Shown here one piece after another: positions 6,961 to 14,776 of a stretch of 30,792 nt of DNA; positions within the stretch are counted from its first letter, which is position 1, and each line of letters opens with the position of its first letter. The stretch is from contig JASLID010000121.1 of NCBI GenBank assembly GCA_030153045.1, positions 1-30,792 on the forward strand, given 5' to 3'. The translations under genes were made by a program, and so were the position numbers. Under the pieces are notes generated by a model. The model was not told where the DNA came from. It worked only from the letters and a program-made list of their open reading frames with translations, and did no database searches. This DNA comes from Flavobacterium sp. (GTDB taxonomy: Bacteria; Bacteroidota; Bacteroidia; Flavobacteriales; Flavobacteriaceae).

Positions 6961-9900
6961 CTATTTATTTAACTTATCTTCTAGTGATTTTAATCGTTCT
7001 TCTAGTGATTTTACTGTAGCCTGAAGTTGCTTGTTTTTTTCCTGTTCTTGGGTGATAATTTCCTGTTGCTCCTGAACAGCTTTTACCAATGGGACAACAA
7101 ACTCGGCATAACGCAATCCGTAGAAATCCTTCTCATTTTTAGGTTTATCGACACCGCTGAAATCGAAATTACTTTCCTTGGCCGCCTGTTCTACCTCCTG
7201 CGCAATAAAACCTGTAGTGGTTTCTGAATAAGTCTCTCCCGAAAGCGATTGCGTCTCTTTCTTTTTTCTGGCATTTACCCCACTCATCTCGTTTATTTTA
7301 TTGCGATTTAAGCGATAGGTTACCGGACGTAAACGTTTTATGAAGCTCAAGCCCGGAACATTTTCTTCAATATTCTCTTTGAATCTTCCGTCAGAAATAT
7401 TGGTCCAGTTTTGGTATCCGCCTATTGAAGTAACGAAAGTATTTCCAACACGAACCATATTACTGGCAGTGGCAGTAGCATCAATCCCTAAACAGGTTGT
7501 ATTAAAAAAACTATTGGTGTTAGGCCCTGTATTATACCCTAATGCCGTATTATAAGAACCTGTTGTTACAACATCAAGCGAATTGCTTCCGAAAGCGGTG
7601 TTTTGAAAACCAGTGCTGTTGGAAAAAAGCGAAGAAGCTCCATTAGCGGTGTTATTAGCCCCAGTACTGTTAGAAAAAAGCGATTCATATCCACTGGCTA
7701 CATTATAATTTCCTGAAGTATTATATCGGAGCGCGTTCGATCCATTAGCAACATTTCCTGCTCCAATCGTATTGCCCAGCAATGCACTCACACCATTGGC
7801 TGTATTGTTACTTCCTGTTAAATTAGATCGAAGTGCGCTTATTCCATTGGCTACATTATTAGTTCCTGCAGTGTTGGAATAAAGTGATTCATATCCATTG
7901 GCAACATTATTACTTCCTGTTAAATTAGATCGAAGCGCATTCACACCATTGGCCGTGTTGTTATTCCCTGTCGTATTCGAAGTAAGTGATGAAAATCCGG
8001 CGGCAGTATTATTACTTCCTGCGGTGTTGGAGTAAAGAGACATGCTTCCGTTAGCCACATTATTGTTCCCGTTACTATTTGAATAAAGAGCATTATTTCC
8101 ATTGGCCAAATTATTACTTCCAGTAGTATTGGCAAAAAGCGAATTCATACCATTGGCAGTATTTTCACTTCCGGTGGTGTTTGTATAAAGTGAAGCGTAT
8201 CCATTGGCTGTATTGTAGCCTCCAGAAATATTGGAATAAAGAGAATAGCCGCCGGTTGCAGTACCGAATTCACCGGTTGTGTTAGCATAGAGAGCATTAA
8301 TTCCATTGGCAGTGTTCGCACCTCCTATTGTGTTAGACTGCAATGCATTCATCCCGTTGGCGGTGTTGTAACTTCCGGTGGTATTGGAATACAGTGCAAA
8401 TGCCCCATTCGCTGCGTTATTGATCCCTGTTGTATTAGAATATAATGATTCGTTTCCATTAGCGACATTATAATTCCCTGTCGTATTGGAATAAAGCGAA
8501 GAAGCTCCGTTAGCAGTATTCCTGATTCCTGTTGAATTTGTATATAATGCATTTAATCCATTAGCGGTATTAGCACTTCCTGTGGTGTTAGAACGAAGTG
8601 CACTAATTCCGTTGGCAGTATTATTACTTCCTGTTATGTTAAATTGTAATGCACTCATCCCATTAGCAGTGTTGGAACTTCCTGATGTATTAGAATACAG
8701 TGCAAATGCCCCATTCGCTGCGTTATTGATTCCTGTTGTGTTAGAATATAATGATTCGTTTCCATTAGCGACATTATAATTCCCTGCGGTATTGGAATAA
8801 AGCGAAGAAGCTCCGTTAGCAGTATTCCTGATTCCTGATGAATTTGTATACAATGCATTTAATCCATTGGCGGTGTTAGCACTTCCCGTGGTGTTGGAAC
8901 GAAGTGCACTAATTCCGTTGGCAGTATTATTACTCCCTGTTGTGTTAGATAGTAATGCACTCATACCATTGGCAGTGTTGGAACTTCCGCCTGTGTTAGA
9001 ATACAATGCATATGCCCCATTAGCAGTGTTGGAACTTCCGCCGGTATTAGAATACAATGATTCGTTTCCATTAGCGACATTATAATTTCCACCTGTATTG
9101 GAATAAAGCGAAGAAGCTCCGGTGGCTGTATTCCTGATTCCTGCACCGTTACTGCGAAGCGCATAACTTCCGTTGGCGGTATTATTAGACCCATTTGAGA
9201 GAAGCAATGCCTGATAACCATTGGCAACATTATAACTTCCTGTCGAGTTACCGGAAAGAGCTTCTGAACCATTGGCCGTATTATAACTTCCGGTAGTGTT
9301 GTATTTCAATGAATTAGCACCATTGGCCGTGTTCTCATTTCCGGTAGAGTTGTGAAAAAGGGATACTGCACCACTCGCTGTATTTCCATTACCTATTGTG
9401 TTCAGATAAAGTGACATCGAACCACTGGCCGTATTACCCATTCCGTTAGTATTAGAAAAAAGTGAGCTACTTCCATTGGCGGTGTTCTCATTTCCGGTGG
9501 TATTATAATAAAGCGAATTGTTTCCACTGGCCACATTACTTATTCCCGAAGTGTTGGAATAGAGCGCTAAAGCTCCGTTGGCTACATTAAAATTCCCTGT
9601 ATTATTGCTATACAATGCATCGTTTCCATTGGCGGTGTTTGAATTTCCTGTGGTGTTAGAATAAAGCGCAAATGCTCCATTCGCGGTATTGGTTGTCCCA
9701 GTGGTATTGAAAAAAAGCGCTGAACTTCCGTTAGCAACATTATAATTCCCTGTTGTATTGGCAGAAAGTGAACCTTGTCCATTGGCGGTGTTGTTATATC
9801 CAGTAGTATTGGAAGAGAGCGCCGCCAAACCATTAGCTACATTCTCACTTCCTGTTGTATTAGATCCAAGTGCACCCATTCCATTAGCGGCATTACCTAC

Positions 9901-10926
9901 TCCACTGGTATTAGCGCGAAGCGCATTCACCCCATTAGCAGTGTTGTGAGTTCCCGTGGTGTTAGAATATAACGATTCGTTTCCATTGGCAACATTATAA
10001 CTTCCTGCTGTATTGAACCTCAGCGCAGCAACACCATTGGCAGTATTATTAGATCCGGTTGTATTTGAATACAATGTTTCAAATCCATTGGCTACATTAT
10101 TATTTCCTGATGAATTGAACCAAAGAGCGGAACTTCCATTTGCTGTATTATTATTTCCGGTAGTATTGTAAAATAATGCTTTATTTCCGACAGCCACATT
10201 ACTGTTTCCTGTAGTATTCATCACCAATGCTGCCATCCCGATGGCAGAATTTCCAAATCCTGTAGTATTGGAAAAAAGTGCCTGATGTCCGTATCCTGTA
10301 TTCTCGGCCCCGCTTGTATTGAAATGAAGCGATTTAAACCCGCTGGCTACATTATAACTCCCGCTAGTATTCGTGAAGAGCGATTGATAACCACTGGCCA
10401 CATTATAACTCCCACTTGTGTTTGAAAAAAGGGTTTGATGACCAATTCCCGTATTGTTGGTTGCCGTTGTAACATTTCCTGCCTGATAACCTAAAAAAAC
10501 ATTTCCTTTAACATTATCTATTCTCCCAGCTTTTTGATCATTTACTTTAAAATTTAATGGCACATTATCCGTTGTCCCTACAAAATGGGTCCCGTCTATT
10601 GTTCCAGTATTCCCAGTTAATTCCCAACCACTTCCGGTACCAGAGCCCATTTTTTTCCAAACGGAATCCCAATAATAGAATCCTGGTTGGTTTCCACCAG
10701 ATGCAGTAGTCAGATACACCATCATCCCGATTTGAGCTGAAGTTGGATTTGTTGCTGGAAAAACATCAATTTTAGGAATCAAGATACCATCCTTATTTGA
10801 CGGTACTGCCTGATTACTGGATTTAATGTCCAATTGAGCATTAGGTGTTGTAGTATTGATTCCTACTTGTGAAAACACAGTAAAACAAAACAGAAGCAAA
10901 ACAGGTAAAAAGAAATGTTTTTTCAT
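6961..10926 (-). CDS. Giant fibre-like repeat protein with S74 (intramolecular chaperone) C-terminus
   Basis: 1321 aa. The signal peptide ends near residue 20, and the head (21-~150) is almost identical to that of the 1032-aa paralogue. Residues ~159-1141 are about 58 units of 17 residues, mostly NTANGxxALYSNTTGxx. Residue 1178 begins SDGRFKENI, the start of a peptidase S74 / endosialidase-type intramolecular chaperone domain: Ser1178 and Lys1183 have the Ser-x4-Lys spacing of the autocleavage dyad, followed by LRPVTYRLN, TTGFIAQEVEQ and YGLRYAEFVVPLVKAVQEQQ. The final ~35 residues are a coiled coil (LEERLKSLEDKLNK). In characterised members this domain trimerises fibres and is then cut off. 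A secreted trimeric stalk is therefore likely; ligand and anchoring are unknown. Confidence 0.85.
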   Translation of the reverse strand: MKKHFFLPVLLLFCFTVFSQVGINTTTPNAQLDIKSSNQAVPSNKDGILIPKIDVFPATNPTSAQIGMMVYLTTASGGNQPGFYYWDSVWKKMGSGTGSGWELTGNTGTIDGTHFVGTTDNVPLNFKVNDQKAGRIDNVKGNVFLGYQAGNVTTATNNTGIGHQTLFSNTSGSYNVASGYQSLFTNTSGSYNVASGFKSLHFNTSGAENTGYGHQALFSNTTGFGNSAIGMAALVMNTTGNSNVAVGNKALFYNTTGNNNTANGSSALWFNSSGNNNVANGFETLYSNTTGSNNTANGVAALRFNTAGSYNVANGNESLYSNTTGTHNTANGVNALRANTSGVGNAANGMGALGSNTTGSENVANGLAALSSNTTGYNNTANGQGSLSANTTGNYNVANGSSALFFNTTGTTNTANGAFALYSNTTGNSNTANGNDALYSNNTGNFNVANGALALYSNTSGISNVASGNNSLYYNTTGNENTANGSSSLFSNTNGMGNTASGSMSLYLNTIGNGNTASGAVSLFHNSTGNENTANGANSLKYNTTGSYNTANGSEALSGNSTGSYNVANGYQALLLSNGSNNTANGSYALRSNGAGIRNTATGASSLYSNTGGNYNVANGNESLYSNTGGSSNTANGAYALYSNTGGSSNTANGMSALLSNTTGSNNTANGISALRSNTTGSANTANGLNALYTNSSGIRNTANGASSLYSNTAGNYNVANGNESLYSNTTGINNAANGAFALYSNTSGSSNTANGMSALQFNITGSNNTANGISALRSNTTGSANTANGLNALYTNSTGIRNTANGASSLYSNTTGNYNVANGNESLYSNTTGINNAANGAFALYSNTTGSYNTANGMNALQSNTIGGANTANGINALYANTTGEFGTATGGYSLYSNISGGYNTANGYASLYTNTTGSENTANGMNSLFANTTGSNNLANGNNALYSNSNGNNNVANGSMSLYSNTAGSNNTAAGFSSLTSNTTGNNNTANGVNALRSNLTGSNNVANGYESLYSNTAGTNNVANGISALRSNLTGSNNTANGVSALLGNTIGAGNVANGSNALRYNTSGNYNVASGYESLFSNSTGANNTANGASSLFSNSTGFQNTAFGSNSLDVVTTGSYNTALGYNTGPNTNSFFNTTCLGIDATATASNMVRVGNTFVTSIGGYQNWTNISDGRFKENIEENVPGLSFIKRLRPVTYRLNRNKINEMSGVNARKKKETQSLSGETYSETTTGFIAQEVEQAAKESNFDFSGVDKPKNEKDFYGLRYAEFVVPLVKAVQEQQEIITQEQEKNKQLQATVKSLEERLKSLEDKLNK
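7393..7395 (-). other. Predicted S74 autocleavage serine codon (Ser1178)
   Basis: The TCT codon encodes Ser in SDGRFK. In endosialidase-type chaperones the peptide bond before this Ser is cut with the help of a Lys five residues later, present here as Lys1183. Cleavage would release the ~144-residue C-terminal domain and leave the repeat stalk. Confidence 0.6.
7504..10452 (-). repeat. Long 51-bp tandem array (about 58 units of 17 residues)
   Basis: The central ~983 residues of the 1321-aa protein are periodic at 17 residues. Two units are one residue short (TGIGHQTLFSNTSGSY at the start and NVANGYQALLLSNGSN in the middle). Outer units use SG, YG, IG, VG, FG or LG at the position held by NG in the interior. 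The array is coding and continuous, with no spacers. Confidence 0.88.
8368..9132 (-). repeat. 306-bp higher-order tandem duplication inside the array
   Basis: Six consecutive 17-residue units form a 102-residue super-unit present twice in full (8368-8673 and 8674-8979) and once in part (8980-9132). For example, the stretches at 8389-8636 and 8695-8942 differ at only a few scattered bases by eye. The unit order is MSAL, ISALRSN, LNALYTN, ASSLYSN, NESLYSN, AFALYSN. The low divergence indicates recent unequal exchange or slippage. Confidence 0.85.
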
Positions 10927-10948
10927 GAAAATAGAGCTATTTTAAGAA

Positions 10949-10956
10949 CAAAACTA
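10949..10956 (-). promoter_or_regulatory. -7 element upstream of the 1321-aa fibre gene
   Basis: The minus-strand TAGTTTTG (TAnnTTTG consensus) ends 23 bases before the ATG, in a ~170-base upstream region nearly identical to that of the 1032-aa paralogue. Confidence 0.55.
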
Positions 10957-11049
10957 CTCTTTTCTCATTATGCTAAATTAATAATAGACCAACGACGGAA
11001 ATAAAAGACGGACAACATTTATTTACCTAAAAAATGAACTTTTAAAGTC

Positions 11050-11083
11050 ATAAAAAAGGTCCAACTTTCGTTAGACCTTTTCT
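11050..11083 (-). terminator. Terminator of trxA
   Basis: The minus-strand stem GGTCTAAC / GTTGGACC closes a GAAA tetraloop and is followed by TTTTTT. One G-U wobble is present in minus-strand RNA. It lies 25 bases past the trxA stop and separates it from the fibre genes. Confidence 0.82.
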
Positions 11084-11107
11084 GAATTTATTTTAAATTC
11101 TATTTTT

Positions 11108-11425
11108 TTACAACAATGCGTCGATAGCTTCTGTGTACGTGTTTTTTGGAGCAACTCCTACTTGACGTCCTACTACTTCACCATTTTGGAAAACCAAAAC
11201 TGTTGGAATATTACGCACACCGTATTTTGCTGCAAATTCTTGATTTGCATCAACATCCACTTTTCCAACTACGGCTTTTCCTTCGTATTCTGAAGCAATT
11301 TCTTCGATTACTGGACCAACCATTCTACAAGGTCCACACCATGCTGCCCAAAAATCTACTAATACTGGTTTGTTTGATTTTAATACTAACTCTTCGAAAG
11401 TTGCATCTGTTATTGTTTGTGCCAT
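11108..11425 (-). CDS. trxA: Thioredoxin
   Basis: 105 aa, the standard length of a single-domain cytoplasmic thioredoxin, with no signal peptide. The redox motif WCGPC gives Cys30 and Cys33, with FWAAWCGPC in the usual context. Asp24 (VLVDFW) and the cis-Pro at residue 74 (NIPT) complete the active site, and the C-terminal half has the VFQNGEVVGRQVG turn. It reduces protein disulphides using electrons from thioredoxin reductase, for example for ribonucleotide reductase and peroxiredoxins. Its own terminator follows, so it is probably transcribed alone. The promoter is suggested at 11453. Confidence 0.97.
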   Translation of the reverse strand: MAQTITDATFEELVLKSNKPVLVDFWAAWCGPCRMVGPVIEEIASEYEGKAVVGKVDVDANQEFAAKYGVRNIPTVLVFQNGEVVGRQVGVAPKNTYTEAIDALL

Positions 11426-11452
11426 TTTTTTATTTCTTTATTAATTGTTGAA

Positions 11453-11460
11453 CAAAAATA
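11453..11460 (-). promoter_or_regulatory. -7 element of trxA
   Basis: The minus-strand TATTTTTG fits TAnnTTTG and lies 27 bases upstream of the trxA ATG. No clear -33 TTG at the usual spacing. Confidence 0.5.
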
Positions 11461-11544
11461 GAATTTTATTTTGAATTGAATACCGATTAAGAATCAGTTT
11501 TATCGATAGTTCCATAACTGAAATTCATGCCTTCTAAAAATTAT

Positions 11545-11634
11545 TTAATACTGCTTTTTTCTCAACTTCTCTTTGACATCATCAACTGTTACTATTTCTA
11601 AATTTTGTACTTTTAACGCTTGTAAAAAATCCGA
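11545..11634 (-). pseudogene. Possible remnant of a coding region
   Basis: Between two stop codons, the minus strand encodes SDFLQALKVQNLEIVTVDD followed by VKEKLRKKQY and a stop. The mixture of residues looks like the C-terminal end of a soluble alpha/beta protein, but there is no start codon and no homologue that I recognise. It could be chance. Confidence 0.2.
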
Positions 11635-11663
11635 TTAAAAGCAAATAAATTCGATTAAAAGCA
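11634..11663 (+). repeat. Direct repeats of ATTAAAAGCA, 20 bases apart
   Basis: CGATTAAAAGCA occurs twice, the decamer itself at 11634-11643 and 11654-11663. A third copy in inverse orientation (TGCTTTTAAT) is at 11713-11722. The spacing is about two helical turns, so a dimeric regulator could bind one face of the DNA. Confidence 0.6.
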
Positions 11664-11711
11664 TTTTTTCATAATTATCAGTGTTCTAGACTCTTTAAGG
11701 TTGATAACCTA

Positions 11712-11742
11712 TTGCTTTTAATAAAATTTTAAGTCAAATTTG
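11712..11742 (+). promoter_or_regulatory. Candidate promoter of the response regulator / kinase operon
   Basis: TTG at 11712-11714 and CAAATTTG at 11735-11742 (one mismatch to TAnnTTTG) are 20 bases apart. The inverse decamer TGCTTTTAAT overlaps the -33 box. The implied leader is about 105 bases. The rest of the 11426-11853 gap shows no convincing gene. Confidence 0.4.
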
Positions 11743-11853
11743 CGGTTAGTTTAAGCATATCAAAAACACCGTTATATAGTCAATATTTTAAATATACGAA
11801 CAACATTTTGGTCAATTAAAAAGACTTACATTAGATAAGGAGAAAAAGACTTT

Positions 11854-12558
11854 ATGAAACAATTTAATTGCATTATAGTTGACGATGATGAGATTGACAG
11901 GCTAACTGCAATGTCTTATGTCAAAAAATTTCCAAATCTAAAATTATTGGGAGTCTATGATTCTGCAGAAAAAGCATTGGAAATAATTAATACAGAAAAA
12001 ATAGACATTTTATTTCTGGATATTGACATGCCTACTCTTAGTGGTTTGGATTTCCGAAAAAAAGCAATGCACATTCCAGTTTGCATTTTTATTACGGCTC
12101 ATCCTGAACATGCTGTTGAAAGTTTTGAATTAGAAACTTTAGACTTTATCGTTAAGCCGTTAAAACTGGATCGTTTTGCCCAAACTATGAGGCGAATCGA
12201 GGAATTTATGGAAATTAAACTCAAAGCAACTCTTTTTGAAGCGAGCATTGGAGGCGACACTATATATATTAAGGAAGGACACGAACAAACCAAAGTAAAA
12301 CTTCATGAAATACTATATCTTGAAGCTTTAAAAGATTATACCTTAATTATAACTTCACAAAAAAGACATTGTGTTTTATCAAGTATTGGAACACTTTTAA
12401 AAGAAGTTCATTTTCAGTCTTTTGTCAGAATTCATAGAAGTTACGCCGTTCAAAAACAATTTGTAAAAAAAATAGGCTCACAGGAAATCGAATTGAACAA
12501 CAGTGTTTTAATTCCAATTGGAAGAAGTTATAAAGACAATTTGAGTTTATTTTCATGA
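11854..12558 (+). CDS. LytTR-family response regulator
   Basis: 234 aa. Receiver domain at residues 5-~120: acidic pocket Asp10-Asp12, phosphoacceptor Asp56 in LFLDIDMP, Thr in FITAHPEHAVESFE and Lys in DFIVKPLKLDRF. A LytTR DNA-binding domain follows at ~135-232 (TIYIKEGHEQTKVKLHEILYLEA, DYTLIITSQKRH, FVRIHRSYAVQKQFVKKI, IPIGRSYKDNL). LytTR proteins bind pairs of short direct repeats. An unusually good Shine-Dalgarno for this phylum, AAGGAGA at 11837-11843, precedes the ATG. The gene overlaps the kinase gene by 4 bases (ATGA), so the two are translationally coupled and very likely cognate. Confidence 0.95.
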   Translation: MKQFNCIIVDDDEIDRLTAMSYVKKFPNLKLLGVYDSAEKALEIINTEKIDILFLDIDMPTLSGLDFRKKAMHIPVCIFITAHPEHAVESFELETLDFIVKPLKLDRFAQTMRRIEEFMEIKLKATLFEASIGGDTIYIKEGHEQTKVKLHEILYLEALKDYTLIITSQKRHCVLSSIGTLLKEVHFQSFVRIHRSYAVQKQFVKKIGSQEIELNNSVLIPIGRSYKDNLSLFS

Positions 12559-14618
12559 AAAAAATCTATTTGATTTTACTTTGTTTTCTTTCGGTTTTGT
12601 TAGTAGGACAAAATCAAACTTCCAACGCAAATGAATTAGAAAAACTAATCGATGTTTGCGAAAATGTCAAAAATAACGACAACTACAAACTACTTATTGT
12701 AAAAGCTTCCGAAGGAATTTCCAAATCTAAAAAGAGCAATTACTTTTCGACACGATTCCATTTTTATAAAGCTTACGGTTATGAATATGACAATAACAAG
12801 TATGCCGAAGCAATTCCTTATTATGAGAAATCGTGGGCCTTGGCTAAAAAAGGAAAAAACTTAAAAGAGGAAACTTTGGCAATCATGCGACTTAACTATT
12901 TGTATTATTCTACCAAACAGTTTAAAAAGCGCGATAGTTTAATTAACTGCATAAGAACGATTCTTGACACTACAAAAAACGTATATACCCAAGGAATTTT
13001 GAATGGAAGTTTAGGCGAGTATTATTTGGACAATTCGGAAATTGAAAAATTTATTGGTCACAAACTAAAAGCTATCGAATACCGAAAAAAGTTCCCAAAA
13101 GATGTCCCATACAATGTCATCAATATTGGTATTTCTTACTCCCAAATTGGTCAGGCTTACATTAAAATGAAGCAATTTGACAAGGGAATTGAGTACTCCA
13201 ATTTTGCCAAACCATATTCGAAGGAATCTAACAATGCATTAGCCTTTTTGTACAACGATTACATAAAATGTTACGTTGGACTTAAAAATCTAGACAGCAT
13301 AAAGAAATACTACCAAAGAATTTACAAATTAGTTTCTGAAGAAGATTCGTTGCATATTAGTGTGAGTTCAGCTAATCGCTTTATGGCTGAATACTATATC
13401 GATAAAAAACAAATCAATACTGCTTCAGTTTTTGCAGAAAAAGCCTTGTTTTTTGGCAAAAAATCGAATGATGAAGTCGTTTTAATGGAAGCTAATTTAT
13501 CGAAAGGAAAAATCCTTTACGAACAAAAAAAATACAATGAGGCCATACAAATTCTAAAAACAGCAGCCATTAATGCTTACGAGTTTGATAAAAATGCCTT
13601 TATTACCATCCACAAACTAATTGCCTCTAGTTATGCAGCATTAGGAAATTGGCAAGAAGCCTATAAACACCAAGAAGTTTATGCTTCCGCCAATGAAATC
13701 ATATTAGATGAATCGGCAAAACAAAGCATTGCCAATGCTGAAGCAAGATTTCAAAACAAACACAAACAGGAAAGAATTAATTTCCTTTCTACAGAAAACA
13801 AGGTAAAAAATCTTGAAATTGAAAACACAAGGAGAAAACAAATTTATTTGGGAATAGGAGCCTTATTGCTATTGGTTATTGCAACCTTATTATACAAACA
13901 AAATGTAAGCCGAAGAAAAAGTAATGAAAAATTACAACTTTTAAATCAGGAATTAGATCAGGCAAACAAAATCAAAGCACGATTTTTTAGTATTTTAAAT
14001 CACGATTTAAGAAGCCCAGTTGCCAACCTGATTCAATTTCTACATCTGCAACATGAAAGTCCCGAATTGTTAGATGAAGAAAGTAAGGTCCGACTTCAAA
14101 ACAAAACGTTAACTGGTGCTGAAAACTTATTATCTTCGATGGAAGATATATTATTATGGAGTAAAGGTCAAATGGAAAACTTCAAACCAAATCCTAAAAA
14201 AGTGTCCATCAATAGCCTTTTTACTGATACTGAAAACCATTTTTCAAGCATAGAAAACATTAAAATCATCTTTGAAAACCCTCACAACATCCAATTAATT
14301 ACCGATGAGAATTATCTAAAAACCATCATTAGAAATTTAACTGGAAACGCAATCAAAATACTGGAAAAATCGAAAAATCCAACCATCATTTGGAAAGCTT
14401 GGCAAGAAAACAATACCGTTTATTTATCCATAAACGACAATGGAACCGGTGGTACTGAAGAACAGTTCAAAGCGCTTTATGATGAAACAGAAGTCGTAGG
14501 CATAAAAACCGGATTGGGTTTACATCTTATCCGTGACCTGGCAAAAGCTATTGACTGCGAAATCACGGTCGAAATCAATCCGGATACCGGAACGAAATTT
14601 ACTTTGGCATTGGCATAA
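12555..14618 (+). CDS. TPR sensor histidine kinase
   Basis: 687 aa. An N-terminal signal-type segment ends near VGQ (residue ~19), followed by ~380 residues of helical TPR-like repeats (YAEAIPYYEKSWALAKK, YNEAIQILKTAAINAYEF, NWQEAYKHQEVYA) that would lie in the periplasm. A transmembrane helix (~428-449, IYLGIGALLLLVIATLLY) and a short coiled coil lead to a HisKA domain with phosphoacceptor His483 in NHDLRSPV. The ATPase domain has the N box NLTGNAIKI, D-box NDNGTGG and G-box GLGLHLIRDLA. No receiver domain is fused. It should phosphorylate the adjacent LytTR regulator. The sensed signal is unknown. Confidence 0.93.
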   Translation: MKKIYLILLCFLSVLLVGQNQTSNANELEKLIDVCENVKNNDNYKLLIVKASEGISKSKKSNYFSTRFHFYKAYGYEYDNNKYAEAIPYYEKSWALAKKGKNLKEETLAIMRLNYLYYSTKQFKKRDSLINCIRTILDTTKNVYTQGILNGSLGEYYLDNSEIEKFIGHKLKAIEYRKKFPKDVPYNVINIGISYSQIGQAYIKMKQFDKGIEYSNFAKPYSKESNNALAFLYNDYIKCYVGLKNLDSIKKYYQRIYKLVSEEDSLHISVSSANRFMAEYYIDKKQINTASVFAEKALFFGKKSNDEVVLMEANLSKGKILYEQKKYNEAIQILKTAAINAYEFDKNAFITIHKLIASSYAALGNWQEAYKHQEVYASANEIILDESAKQSIANAEARFQNKHKQERINFLSTENKVKNLEIENTRRKQIYLGIGALLLLVIATLLYKQNVSRRKSNEKLQLLNQELDQANKIKARFFSILNHDLRSPVANLIQFLHLQHESPELLDEESKVRLQNKTLTGAENLLSSMEDILLWSKGQMENFKPNPKKVSINSLFTDTENHFSSIENIKIIFENPHNIQLITDENYLKTIIRNLTGNAIKILEKSKNPTIIWKAWQENNTVYLSINDNGTGGTEEQFKALYDETEVVGIKTGLGLHLIRDLAKAIDCEITVEINPDTGTKFTLALA

Positions 14619-14713
14619 AAAAAGTCCGACGAACATCAGGCTTTTAAAATCAGTTTTCGTTATCCTTAAATTGATTCTTTTATTATGTGTATTTCTCAAC
14701 CATCATACAAAAC

Positions 14714-14741
14714 AAAAGGCTGCCTTTTCAGACAGCCTTTG
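14714..14741. terminator. Bidirectional terminator between convergent genes
   Basis: Stem AAAGGCTG (14715-14722) / CAGCCTTT (14733-14740) with A runs on one side and T-rich sequence on the other. It lies between the kinase gene ending at 14618 and the leftward barrel gene ending at 14777, so it can serve both. Confidence 0.75.
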
Positions 14742-14776
14742 TTATATAATTAAATGTAACACTTAAAAATGGTATA

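Noticed and set aside
8349..9272. Many overlapping open frames on both strands within the repeat array
   Set aside because: They recur at 306-base or 51-base intervals, have skewed composition, and are shadows produced by the repetitive coding sequence.
7504..10452. Regularly spaced repeats of ~51 bp that could suggest a CRISPR array
   Set aside because: The repeats are contiguous, without unique spacers, keep one open frame of 1321 codons, and vary mostly at synonymous or tolerated positions.
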